Below, in pieces: positions 5,825 to 13,303 of a stretch of DNA of 30,693 nucleotides. The stretch is from a virus. The position numbers and the translations under genes were made by a program. The notes under the pieces are model-generated. The model was given only the letters and a program-made list of their open reading frames with translations, searched no databases and was not told where the DNA came from. The stretch's first letter is position 1, and each line of letters begins with the position of its first letter. The stretch is taken from positions 1 to 30,693 of the IMG/VR virus record IMGVR_UViG_3300021376_000239; one strand, written 5' to 3'.

Positions 5825-7679
5825 TTGGGCATGCGCCAGAAGAACATTCAAAACTAGTATCTAATTCGCCTTCTCCTACGCCATTATCAATATTGATTGG
5901 TTTAATCTTGGAAGATAGCTTTTCATATTGCTCCTTACTAATCTTCTCTTTTGGAGCCTGCTTAAAACCATGTTCGCTATGACAAAGGAAAGATATAGTT
6001 TTAAGATATTTAAGATTATCTTTTAACCATACTTTTAGCTGTTCTAGTTCTTCACGTTTATAATACACGGTTACACTAACCGCTTGATCTGCCCAATGTT
6101 TTTGTGCCATTTTAACGACATCTAATTGTTTCCAAGTTGTCCAATTTTCATCAGCAACAGGAGCGCTATCAGGAGCAGCAACGTAGAAATCAACAACTTG
6201 TGTATTGTGGTCTAATGTACCATCAAAACGTATTGTAGGCTCCATATAATGTCCCGCTTCTTTTAATAATGGAAGAAGTGGGTCACTGCCTGAAAAACGT
6301 ACACGTTGAATAATGTAGCGTGAATAAGCTGGATGTACACCTTCATAACAATCCATTACTTTGCTAATTGTGCCGCTTGGTTTAATAACGGTTGTACGGA
6401 TACTTTCTGGAATGTTTAATTCTTTAGAGTAGTCGCGGTTTTCTTTTTGAATAGCTGCATAAACTCTATCAAGGATATCGGGTGTAAATAGTGCGCTCTG
6501 CAAGCAACCTGTGATGCCTGTGCCAATTCTACGATTACGTTTAACTACCGCATCACACTTTGGCTGGTGATAAGTTTCGATAGTTACACGCTTACCCCAA
6601 CGATGCATTAAACGTCCCGCTTCAACGAACTCTTCTTCATTTAATAAGTTAGGTAATGCAATTTCTTGAAGATTGCAAGGCTCGCCATCTTCTAATGTTG
6701 CCTCTGCACAAGGATTTACACCAATAGCGGTATCAGGTTTTAAATCACCCATACGTGCATACTTCTGAATGTTCTTGCGATTTACAATGCCAAATGGCTC
6801 ACCCTGTTCATATGTTTTCCAGAATAGGGGATGTAAATCTTCTACATCGTCAACTACTACGGAGAAATTAGCCATAGCACGTTGTGTAGGAATATTGCCC
6901 AAATCCCAGCGCTTTGCTTTTAAATATTCCTTATCCCAAGGGTCACCAAGGATAATGATTGCAGAACGACGAACGTTACCGCTAACAACCATTTCACCAA
7001 TTGAACATAGAATATCTGCCGCATCTACAGGGCGTAAATGGCGACCCTCACGACTCTTTAAAAGTCCTACAAGCTTTTCTATATATACCACCAATGGCTT
7101 TGGACCGCTAGATACACCGCCAAACCCTTTAATTGGCTCACCAGCAGGACGAACACAAACAGTAGAATAAGAGAAAGATTTGCCTGTTACAAAGTATGCT
7201 TCCAATACTCTGCGAGTTAATTCATTCCATCCTTCACGGGAATCAGGAACAATGAAATCAGCATCTTTTGTATCACGACTTACAATGCTTACATCTTTCT
7301 TTAATCTTGGAAGCTTACTTACAAAGCGGTGTTCAACACTCATACCCACACCACCACCAAGCATTAGCAAATCCTGTGCTAATACAAAGTTATTCCATTC
7401 ATCACCGGCAACAAACCAGCAATTATTAAGAGCAACGCCACCAAGCTTTTTATGACTTGGGGCACCACTATACCACCAACCTCGTCCAGCTGGACCAGCC
7501 TTGCGATTCATTAGATAATAACGCAAACGCTGAATTTCTTCTGCTGACACATTATGTCCTTGCACATTACCACGAATAACACGTTCTACCGTATCTGCCC
7601 AATTTTCAAGTGAACCATTATCTTTACGGGCATATGTACGTTTATAAACTACTTTTGCAAGGTTGGACCAGTTAGACAT
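5817..7679 (-). CDS. nrdJ: Adenosylcobalamin-dependent (class II) ribonucleotide reductase
   Basis: The 620-residue enzyme reduces ribonucleotides to deoxyribonucleotides with a B12-generated thiyl radical. Visible landmarks match the monomeric Lactobacillus-type reductase: NNCWF with Cys87 (first redox Cys), NPCAE at 322-326 (radical Cys324 with Asn and Glu), PCNL with Cys335 (second redox Cys), and the C-terminal relay ECSSGACPIK with two Cys separated by four residues. The P-S-G-T phosphate loop appears as VIKPSGTISKVMD. It is somewhat shorter than the roughly 740-residue reference enzyme. No small subunit (NrdB) is seen, as expected for class II. The thioredoxin gene lies directly upstream and probably reduces the C-terminal cysteines. 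Activity would not need oxygen but would need cobalamin from the host. Confidence 0.93.
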   Translation of the reverse strand: MSNWSNLAKVVYKRTYARKDNGSLENWADTVERVIRGNVQGHNVSAEEIQRLRYYLMNRKAGPAGRGWWYSGAPSHKKLGGVALNNCWFVAGDEWNNFVLAQDLLMLGGGVGMSVEHRFVSKLPRLKKDVSIVSRDTKDADFIVPDSREGWNELTRRVLEAYFVTGKSFSYSTVCVRPAGEPIKGFGGVSSGPKPLVVYIEKLVGLLKSREGRHLRPVDAADILCSIGEMVVSGNVRRSAIIILGDPWDKEYLKAKRWDLGNIPTQRAMANFSVVVDDVEDLHPLFWKTYEQGEPFGIVNRKNIQKYARMGDLKPDTAIGVNPCAEATLEDGEPCNLQEIALPNLLNEEEFVEAGRLMHRWGKRVTIETYHQPKCDAVVKRNRRIGTGITGCLQSALFTPDILDRVYAAIQKENRDYSKELNIPESIRTTVIKPSGTISKVMDCYEGVHPAYSRYIIQRVRFSGSDPLLPLLKEAGHYMEPTIRFDGTLDHNTQVVDFYVAAPDSAPVADENWTTWKQLDVVKMAQKHWADQAVSVTVYYKREELEQLKVWLKDNLKYLKTISFLCHSEHGFKQAPKEKISKEQYEKLSSKIKPINIDNGVGEGELDTSFECSSGACPIK

Positions 7680-7692
7680 TTCTGTATTTCCT

Positions 7693-7947
7693 TTATTGGT
7701 TAATAAATGCTTTTAATTTATCTGCTGATGCTCCACCACTCATACGAGCTACTTCCGTATTATCCTTAAGTAGTACAAAGGTTGGAACAGCACGAATATT
7801 AAATTGCTCTGCTAAATGACCTTCTTCATCGACATCTATTAGCTGATATTCTATATCGGTTACACTTTCTTTTAAACTATTAAAAGTTGGCTTTGTACGT
7901 TGACAGGGTTGGCACCAAATCCCACTAAACATAATCAACTTTTTCAT
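7693..7947 (-). CDS. Thioredoxin
   Basis: The start is ATG 7947 (MKKLIMFSG), 7 bases after AAGGAG; an ATG two codons upstream is too close to that site. The 84-residue product carries the redox motif WCQPC (canonical WCGPC), the cis-proline VPT and the DVDEEG strand/turn of the thioredoxin fold. It is shorter than E. coli thioredoxin by lacking the N-terminal strand and helix, as in many phage glutaredoxin/thioredoxin proteins. It precedes the class II RNR by 13 bases, which strongly suggests it supplies electrons to that enzyme. Confidence 0.93.
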   Translation of the reverse strand: MKKLIMFSGIWCQPCQRTKPTFNSLKESVTDIEYQLIDVDEEGHLAEQFNIRAVPTFVLLKDNTEVARMSGGASADKLKAFINQ

Positions 7948-8159
7948 TTTCATTCTCCTTTATAAATTTAAAGTATTTTCCAGAAGCCTTCGGAAATTTT
8001 CCACTACATACTCTACTAATATTACTGGAATCTACTCCAGTTTTCTTTGCTGCATCGGCTATTGACTCATATGTACAAATTAAGTTTCCATCTTTATCTA
8101 ATTCAGCAACTTTCTTTTTTTCTGCTTTTTTAGAGATTACTGGGTTTAACTTTTTTCAT
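7925..8159 (-). pseudogene. NUMOD1-type DNA-binding module, frameshifted near its start
   Basis: The frame ending at 7925 encodes about 75 residues with a NUMOD1 motif: VAELDKDGNLICTYESI, then ADAAKKTGVDSSNISRVCSG and GKYFKFI. NUMOD1 modules bind DNA next to nuclease domains of homing endonucleases. The frame has no start codon. The only ATG with a ribosome binding site (AAAGGA; ATG at 8159) is in another frame and stops after nine codons. Removing one A from the A6 run right after this ATG would join the two frames. It is therefore a broken gene, a slippage-dependent gene or an assembly error. No nuclease domain is attached. Its end overlaps the thioredoxin start. Confidence 0.6.
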
Positions 8160-8163
8160 GTTT

Positions 8164-9543
8164 TTATCCTTTCTTTTCCTTCTTGTAATTCTTGTATTTT
8201 TCCTTCAAATTCGCTTCCTGACGTTTTGTTGCTTTCTCAATAATTTCTGTTGCACTTTCTGCGCTTTGAGATAGAACCTTTATTTTAACATTACTTGTGT
8301 CCATGAATATCGGAAAAACAACACCATCTGGTCCATTTCTATTTTTAGCTACGAAAAGTCTGCCTTCATTCGTATTTTTATCTTTGATTGTTCTGGAAAT
8401 AGTAAAGATAAAATCAGCTACGAAACATTTGTTGAATGCCTCGCTGATACTTTCCATTGTAATTACTTCCGCATTTAGTCCAGAACGATTTGTTTGTGAA
8501 GCTGTCCATAAAGTACATTGATAAACCTGTGCTAACCCACGCAGTTCTTCATAGATGCTTTCAAGTTCAATACGTTTCTCTTTTTGTGCGCTAATTGGTC
8601 TAATTAGGTCGCCATAGTCTACAATTACCATATCAATACGAAAATCTTTACGCTTTAGTTTTTCAAGATGGTTCTTGATTGTATTGGTTGATGCAGATTT
8701 TGTGGGATACTCTTTGATAATAAGTTTACCCTTAACATCTTTTACACCGTCCCAAACGATTTGCTTTTGGTCTTTAACGTTAGAGATAGGAATACCTGTA
8801 ATACAGGAATCATAGCGTAATGCTACAACTTTATCCTGTAATTCAAGAGTATAATGTACAACGTTTAATCCAGCTTGTAATGCCATAGCGCCAAGATGCA
8901 CTAATGCCATGCTTTTACCTGCACCAGTTGGTGCAATAACTACACCAAGTTCTCCACGACCTAATCCACCCTTGATAATATTATCAACTAATTCCCAACC
9001 AGTTGTAATTGGATTACGTGCCTTTAACTCAAAACGTTTTTCAAAGTCAAGAATAAAATCATAGCCATGATTATTATCCGTTCCCAATTTAAGAGCATCA
9101 TTGATAATTTTAGAAATCTCGTCATATGATGAATTCTGAATAAGACCAACACTTTTAATCATTGCTTCTTTTAACTTCTGTTTACGGCAGAAATCAAGAG
9201 AAATATCTTTAATATGTTGTTCACCATCTAAACTAAATTCATTAGATGAAATGCGAGCAAAATATTCACGAACTTGTTTTTGCAGTAAATCACTTTCTTT
9301 ATCTAAATCACTACGAAGAATAGTAGTTATTGTATCTCTTGATGGGTGTGTACCATATTTCTTGCGATATTCTAATATTTTATCTACGAACACTCGTAGA
9401 TATTTTAATTCAAAGAAATTAACGTCTACGACTTCTGATAATTGGTCACAGAAACTACGGTCATCAAGCATAATCTGTACAAGATTTTCCTGAAAGGTTT
9501 TACCATATTTTTCAAAGCTTGCTTTTTCGTTGATAAACGACAT
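8164..9543 (-). CDS. Replicative DNA helicase, DnaB/gp41 superfamily
   Basis: The 459-residue protein is the expected 5'-3' helicase that unwinds the fork ahead of the polymerase. A helical N-terminal domain (about 1-165) is followed by a RecA-like ATPase: Walker A APTGAGKS ending near residue 211, the YTLELQD segment after it (DnaB family SLEM-like), Walker B MVIVDYGDL, then TLWTASQTNRSG containing the family's sensor-type Q. The tail is Lys-rich. Length matches T4 gp41. ATG 9543 has GGAGG 4 bases upstream, and a promoter-like sequence lies just before it. No separate primase is seen in this window; whether it lies elsewhere cannot be told. Confidence 0.93.
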   Translation of the reverse strand: MSFINEKASFEKYGKTFQENLVQIMLDDRSFCDQLSEVVDVNFFELKYLRVFVDKILEYRKKYGTHPSRDTITTILRSDLDKESDLLQKQVREYFARISSNEFSLDGEQHIKDISLDFCRKQKLKEAMIKSVGLIQNSSYDEISKIINDALKLGTDNNHGYDFILDFEKRFELKARNPITTGWELVDNIIKGGLGRGELGVVIAPTGAGKSMALVHLGAMALQAGLNVVHYTLELQDKVVALRYDSCITGIPISNVKDQKQIVWDGVKDVKGKLIIKEYPTKSASTNTIKNHLEKLKRKDFRIDMVIVDYGDLIRPISAQKEKRIELESIYEELRGLAQVYQCTLWTASQTNRSGLNAEVITMESISEAFNKCFVADFIFTISRTIKDKNTNEGRLFVAKNRNGPDGVVFPIFMDTSNVKIKVLSQSAESATEIIEKATKRQEANLKEKYKNYKKEKKG

Positions 9544-9565
9544 TGTTCCTCCAAAGAATCTCTAT

Positions 9566-9593
9566 ACTATAGCATCTTAAAACATTGTTTCAA
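9566..9593 (-). promoter_or_regulatory. Candidate sigma70-type promoter for the helicase gene
   Basis: On the minus strand, TTGAAA and TATAGT are 16 bases apart and the -10 box is extended (TGCTATAGT). It sits entirely in the 52-base gap before the helicase gene and would give a leader of under 20 bases with GGAGG. The same architecture recurs before the deaminase region. Confidence 0.55.
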
Positions 9594-9595
9594 TA

Positions 9596-9871
9596 CTATT
9601 CTTTTCCACCTTTAATCAAAGTAAATTTAGGCTTTTCTAATATAGGTTTTGAGTGATGTGGGGCAGTCCTATAATGTATAGATGCCCAAATGAAAAGTTG
9701 AAATTTGTTTTCACACTTTTCACATTTTATAGTTCGATAAAAATCGCCTTTTTCTCCATCATAATCAATTCTTTGCCATAATACTTCATCTTCTTCATAG
9801 GTTTTATGGCAATAGGGACATATAAAACTTTCTTCTACATAATCATCAAACGATTGCTTTTGCTCTGACAT
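9596..9871 (-). CDS. Zinc-ribbon small protein with a KGGK tail
   Basis: The 91-residue product has CPYC at about 18-21 and CEKC at about 50-53, a zinc ribbon with a spacing of roughly 30 residues, and ends FTLIKGGKE. The protein encoded at 12240-12560 has the same plan (CPHC, CKSC, then LKVIKGGKTE), so the two are paralogues in one genome region. A nucleic-acid or protein-binding role is typical of such ribbons but not demonstrated. It is packed 4 bases after the HNH gene. Confidence 0.65.
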   Translation of the reverse strand: MSEQKQSFDDYVEESFICPYCHKTYEEDEVLWQRIDYDGEKGDFYRTIKCEKCENKFQLFIWASIHYRTAPHHSKPILEKPKFTLIKGGKE

Positions 9872-9874
9872 AAC

Positions 9875-10741
9875 TTAATCTTTCTTTTTCGAGAATCTTA
9901 TAGAATGATTTTCTAATTTAGCTGCCTTTTCTTCAGGAGACATAACAGAATATTTTCCAGTTGCATTTTTTACAGAAGCAACCATATTGCAAATTTCTAA
10001 AAATTCTGTAGGTGTGCTTCTATTTCTATACATATTTACAGTTTTTGTATCTAAAACAATGTTGTCTATTGTATATCCTTTATTGCTGTTAAGCCTATCA
10101 ATAGACCAATTATTTTTATCGCCTCTAATAGAATTACAAATTAATTTTGCACCTGTAAAAGCACATAAACCATTTTGTTTTTTATATAACTCTAAAATAT
10201 CTTCTGGAGTTATATCAAAATTTAAATTTCTTTTTTTGGCATTTTTTTTATATTTATTCCAAACTGCATTATTAATATAAAAACCAGTATTTATATCTTG
10301 TATAATCATGGAGTTTTTATTATTTTTTGTGGCGCTGGCGCGGAGGGCACATTTAGGACAGCCATGACTTTTCAAGTGACTATCCGGTGTTTGTTCAAAA
10401 ATATGCTTGCAAATTTTGCACTGTATTTGTATTTTTGTTTTTTTATTCACATAAACTGACAGATAGACAAATTTATCGGGATGGATTTCTTGCGCTTCTT
10501 CTAAAAACTGTTGATGAGTTTTTGTTTGTTTTTCTATAAAACATTTATGGCAACCCCGACCGCTTAAATGATCTTTTGGCGTTTGTTCAAAGTCGCCGTG
10601 TTTATGACATGTGATGATTATTTTTGTAACGTAATTTACATAAACTGTTTTTTCGTAACCGTATTTTTTTTCGTTTTCTGGGTGTTTTTTAAACAATTGT
10701 AGTAAATATGTTTCTAATGTATGTTTTTTTCCTGTTGGCAT
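9875..10741 (-). CDS. HNH homing endonuclease with two N-terminal zinc-finger-like repeats
   Basis: The 288-residue protein carries two related repeats of the DUF723 type: ITCHKHGDFEQTPKDHL then GRGCHKC (about 48-72), and IQCKICKHIFEQTPDSHL then SHGCPKC (about 107-132). A C-terminal HNH domain follows, with GLCAFTGAKL, then WSIDRLNSNKGYTIDNIVL (the DR...GY..DN core of this HNH class) and a final NMYRNRS. It would make a site-specific cut to copy its own gene. It lies between the 5' nuclease and helicase genes with no sign of an intron, so it is a free-standing type. Its lysine-rich, very AT-rich composition differs from its neighbours. Confidence 0.88.
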   Translation of the reverse strand: MPTGKKHTLETYLLQLFKKHPENEKKYGYEKTVYVNYVTKIIITCHKHGDFEQTPKDHLSGRGCHKCFIEKQTKTHQQFLEEAQEIHPDKFVYLSVYVNKKTKIQIQCKICKHIFEQTPDSHLKSHGCPKCALRASATKNNKNSMIIQDINTGFYINNAVWNKYKKNAKKRNLNFDITPEDILELYKKQNGLCAFTGAKLICNSIRGDKNNWSIDRLNSNKGYTIDNIVLDTKTVNMYRNRSTPTEFLEICNMVASVKNATGKYSVMSPEEKAAKLENHSIRFSKKKD

Positions 10742-10742
10742 A

Positions 10743-11714
10743 TCAACAATTCTCCACTACTATTTTATTCATGTGTGCATAAAGCTCTTCAAAATTACTT
10801 TCACCAAAACCATCTTTTAACATCATGGTCACTAATTCTGTTTTGTTAAACGTACATTCACTATTTTGTAATGCATAGTTAATTTTTTGCATATCCTGAA
10901 TAGACATATTAGGGATTGCTAACTGCATTATTTTATAATTTTCCCGAATCAAAGCTTCTTGTTCAAGAATATTAGAGTATAGTTTAACCTTTGAATCTAT
11001 TGTCTTACAGTATTCTAACACTTCATCAATACGATAGCATTTTTCTTCGCTTAATTGCGGAAGTCTTTTAGCAATTGTTGGCAAACCTGCACCACCAACC
11101 CCGTCCAAATTATCGCTTGTATCACCAGAAATGGATCTTGCAAGACAAAAATTAGTAGGATGAATGCCATATTCTTCAATAATCCGTTTTGTATTCAAGA
11201 TTTCATCTTGAACGGGTCTATAAAGAATAGTATCATTTGTACATAACTGAATAAAATCTTTATCGTTAGAAACAATGACTTTATTATAGTCAGCTAAATC
11301 AGCGTGTTGACATACAGCAGAAATAATATCATCAGCCTCTACTGCATCTAGTAGTAGCTGAATAATAGGAAAGTTATTTAGATATTCTACTACACGGGTC
11401 ATCTGCCAGATTTTATTCTCTAGCTCTTCGTTCTCATTTAAGTTACGTATGTTACGATTTAAACGGAATGGTTTACGTCCCTCTTTATAATTTTTATTTA
11501 CTGCCCGACGTTTAGAAGAACCGCCTTTACCGTCCCAAGCAATAACAACACGATTAGGCTTTATCTCACGACAAAGCTTTTGTAGGCTTTTAATAGTTCC
11601 ATATATTCCACCAATAGGATCACCCTTGGTAGATACAGCAGGATTCATAACATAATTGCGGATATAAAGATTATTACCGTCAATAACTAATACACGTTTC
11701 TTATCGTTGCTCAT
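10743..11714 (-). CDS. T4 RNase H/FEN-type 5'-3' nuclease
   Basis: The start is taken as ATG 11714 (MSNDKKRV) rather than a TTG eleven codons upstream. The 323-residue product has the acidic residues of the PIN/FEN nucleases: VLVIDGNN at the N-terminus, VEADDIIS, VSNDKDFIQL, and the helix-3-turn-helix region GDTSDNLDGVGGAG. In T4 this enzyme removes RNA primers and 5' flaps on the lagging strand together with gp32, which is also encoded in this window. Together with the polymerase, which has no 5' nuclease domain, it would complete Okazaki fragment processing. Its C-terminus is followed 2 bases later by the homing endonuclease, a common insertion neighbourhood. Confidence 0.9.
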   Translation of the reverse strand: MSNDKKRVLVIDGNNLYIRNYVMNPAVSTKGDPIGGIYGTIKSLQKLCREIKPNRVVIAWDGKGGSSKRRAVNKNYKEGRKPFRLNRNIRNLNENEELENKIWQMTRVVEYLNNFPIIQLLLDAVEADDIISAVCQHADLADYNKVIVSNDKDFIQLCTNDTILYRPVQDEILNTKRIIEEYGIHPTNFCLARSISGDTSDNLDGVGGAGLPTIAKRLPQLSEEKCYRIDEVLEYCKTIDSKVKLYSNILEQEALIRENYKIMQLAIPNMSIQDMQKINYALQNSECTFNKTELVTMMLKDGFGESNFEELYAHMNKIVVENC

Positions 11715-11919
11715 TCGGACAATTTCCTTTCCAATGATGCTCTTCAATGCATTGTCCTTGTACAGTTAATAGCTCAAGTGTTAAAGACTCAACTTCTTTG
11801 CGTAATTTAGATAAATCATCGCTCATGACTTTCATTTGAGTTTTAAGAAAATCATTTTCGCTTTCAAGATTAGAAATATACTTCATAAAATGTAAACTAA
11901 TCGTCATAATATTCATCAT
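11701..11919 (-). CDS. Small coiled-coil protein
   Basis: The 72-residue product is almost all heptad-like helix (ISNLESENDFLKTQMKVM, then LSKLRKEVESLTLELL) with a short C-terminal tail containing His, Trp and two Cys. The start is uncertain: ATG codons at 11919, 11916 and 11907 all lie inside the end of the previous gene near the sequence AGGGG. It overlaps the next gene by 14 bases. It may form dimers; function is not recognised. Confidence 0.5.
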   Translation of the reverse strand: MMNIMTISLHFMKYISNLESENDFLKTQMKVMSDDLSKLRKEVESLTLELLTVQGQCIEEHHWKGNCPNEQR

Positions 11920-12238
11920 CCCCTAGATTCTTTTTACCAGCAAAATGCTCAATTAAAGAAAAAAGAATACGTCCTTCAAGGCTTACACCATTTAATTTTA
12001 GTTTAGCCACATTTTTAGTTTTTAAACATTTATCACAGGGCACATAATTAAATGCTTTTAAATTTTGTAAAAGTTGTTTCTTGTTTTTCTTTTTATTTAT
12101 TTGATCTCTCAAAATTTCACCATTTCGACCAGCCATAAAAGGTATAATACAACATACTGGTATCCCCGAATATACTCCTTCTGTAGCATCAAATGCTTGC
12201 ATAAGTATTTCTACTAAAAACGGATTTCGTTTAGCCAT
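11897..12238 (-). CDS. Hypothetical protein with a CxxC pair (113 aa)
   Basis: The product contains VYSGIPVCCIIPFMAGR in the first half and NYVPCDKCLKTKNV in the second, then a helical, acidic C-terminus (LGDDEYYDD). Two adjacent cysteines plus a CDKC pair could bind one metal ion. The pattern resembles uncharacterised small proteins of large phages, but I cannot name a family. It starts 2 bases before the zinc-ribbon gene's stop and is packed into the same run of small genes. Confidence 0.55.
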   Translation of the reverse strand: MAKRNPFLVEILMQAFDATEGVYSGIPVCCIIPFMAGRNGEILRDQINKKKNKKQLLQNLKAFNYVPCDKCLKTKNVAKLKLNGVSLEGRILFSLIEHFAGKKNLGDDEYYDD

Positions 12239-12239
12239 A

Positions 12240-12560
12240 TTATTCTGTCTTTCCGCCTTTGATAACCTTCAAATAAGGCTTATTCTTTACGGTATCAGGA
12301 ACTGTCTTTTCGTGATATACAACATTCTTTTGCTTATCAACAATTTTATAGACACAAATTACGGATAGCTCTACAGTGAATTCTTGATTACAGCTTTTGC
12401 AATCTACAGTATGAACTTCGTCTTTACCTGTAAATCCTACATAATTCCAAGTATCATTATTGTGTTCATAAAGATGACTACAGTGAGGACACTTAAAATA
12501 CTCATTCCATTTGTCGCTGTTCACAGTATGCCGCCACATTCCAGAATCATTTGAATTCAT
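12240..12560 (-). CDS. Zinc-ribbon small protein with a KGGK tail (paralogue)
   Basis: The 106-residue product has CPHC at about 24-27 and CKSC at about 54-57, Trp/Tyr-rich flanks, and ends LKVIKGGKTE. It shares this plan with the protein at 9596-9871. AAAGGATAATT precedes the ATG at 12560. It lies between the deaminase and further small genes. A duplicated nucleic-acid-binding or host-protein-binding ribbon is a plausible reading, without direct evidence. Confidence 0.65.
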   Translation of the reverse strand: MNSNDSGMWRHTVNSDKWNEYFKCPHCSHLYEHNNDTWNYVGFTGKDEVHTVDCKSCNQEFTVELSVICVYKIVDKQKNVVYHEKTVPDTVKNKPYLKVIKGGKTE

Positions 12561-12571
12561 ATAATTATCCT

Positions 12572-12970
12572 TTAAAATTTATAAGTACCAACCGCATTTT
12601 CATCAACTGTATAATAAACTTTACGGATACCACGTTCTTCCATGACAGCGTGGCACATATTGCAAGGCTTACTCATTCTATCATCACTACCGTTCTTAGA
12701 GCAACGAGCAACAAACATAACAGAACCTTTTGTAATATGTCTAGGAATATTTAAGAGCGCCTTGATCTCCGCATGGTACGTTGCGTTTCCTTTTTCTTCG
12801 GGACGGTAATCTTTTCCAACTGAACAATACCGCTCTGAATTGACGCCCAAGCCAATAATGGCACCACCGCGAACAAGAACCGCACCATGTCTAAAATTAC
12901 CATAAGTAGAATTACCAGCAAGCTTTTTAGCTAACTGGAAGATACCTCCGAACTTTCTTAGAAGCTTCAA
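12572..12970 (-). CDS. Deoxycytidylate/cytidine deaminase family protein
   Basis: The product carries the zinc-binding and catalytic residues of the deaminase fold: YHAEIKALL (HAE) and SKPCNMCHAV (PCxxC). It probably converts dCMP to dUMP, the substrate of ThyX in the same region. The N-terminus is the odd part. No ATG lies in this frame, and TTG at 12970 has no ribosome binding site. A small ORF with a good one (12927-13040) runs into it one base out of register. The real protein may start by frameshifting from that ORF, from TTG, or the sequence may hold an indel. The catalytic region itself is intact. Confidence 0.82.
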   Translation of the reverse strand: MKLLRKFGGIFQLAKKLAGNSTYGNFRHGAVLVRGGAIIGLGVNSERYCSVGKDYRPEEKGNATYHAEIKALLNIPRHITKGSVMFVARCSKNGSDDRMSKPCNMCHAVMEERGIRKVYYTVDENAVGTYKF

Positions 12971-13040
12971 TTCGCGGAATATGATTATCCACTACATCAT
13001 TGTGCTTCTTAATATAGCTCGTCGTCGCATCGGTATCCAT
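12927..13040 (-). CDS. Small ORF overlapping the deaminase, possibly its N-terminal part
   Basis: A 37-codon ORF starts at ATG 13040 with AAGGAGAAAGAC directly upstream and follows a promoter-like sequence. It reads MDTDATTSYIKKHNDVV, then IPRIEASKKVRRYLPVS and stops inside the deaminase gene. A +1 shift anywhere between 12991 and 12927 would fuse it to the deaminase frame. Within that window lie tandem CGG AGG codons. Whether it is a separate peptide, the 5' part of the deaminase or an indel product cannot be settled here. Confidence 0.45.
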   Translation of the reverse strand: MDTDATTSYIKKHNDVVDNHIPRIEASKKVRRYLPVS

Positions 13041-13070
13041 GTCTTTCTCCTTGGTTGGAACTACTAATAC

Positions 13071-13098
13071 ATAGTACCACACTAATCTGTGCTTTCAA
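13071..13098 (-). promoter_or_regulatory. Candidate sigma70-type promoter before the deaminase region
   Basis: On the minus strand, TTGAAA and TACTAT are 16 bases apart with an extended -10 (TGGTACTAT). The -35 box lies in the end of the preceding small gene. The spacing and layout equal those of the helicase promoter candidate. It would drive the 37-codon ORF, the deaminase and the following small genes. Confidence 0.5.
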
Positions 13099-13303
13099 CA
13101 TCATTTAATAATTTTAAATTTTTTAGTTGTAGAGCAATAATCCAGTTGTTTTTTAAAAATGATACTTCTACCAATCCATCTGGAAATATATGAGTTATTA
13201 TGCCTATATATTCTATTGGCTCTCCAGTAAAAGTATACTGCATAGGCCAAGCCACTAATTGACCTATCTTTGCTTTAAACCTGTTTTTACGTCTGGATGC
13301 CAT
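13082..13303 (-). CDS. Hypothetical small basic protein (73 aa)
   Basis: The N-terminus is basic (MASRRKNRFKAKIGQLV). Short alternating strands follow (YIGIITHIFPDGLVEVSF, then WIIALQLKNLKLL), as in small SH3-like barrels. It overlaps the end of the UV endonuclease gene by 17 bases, suggesting coupling. No named family is recognised. A nucleic-acid-binding barrel is possible. Confidence 0.5.
   Translation of the reverse strand: MASRRKNRFKAKIGQLVAWPMQYTFTGEPIEYIGIITHIFPDGLVEVSFLKNNWIIALQLKNLKLLNDVESTD

Noticed and set aside
6769-7455. Plus-strand open frames opposite the ribonucleotide reductase gene
   Set aside because: They lie fully inside a strongly conserved minus-strand gene and show no protein-like motifs.
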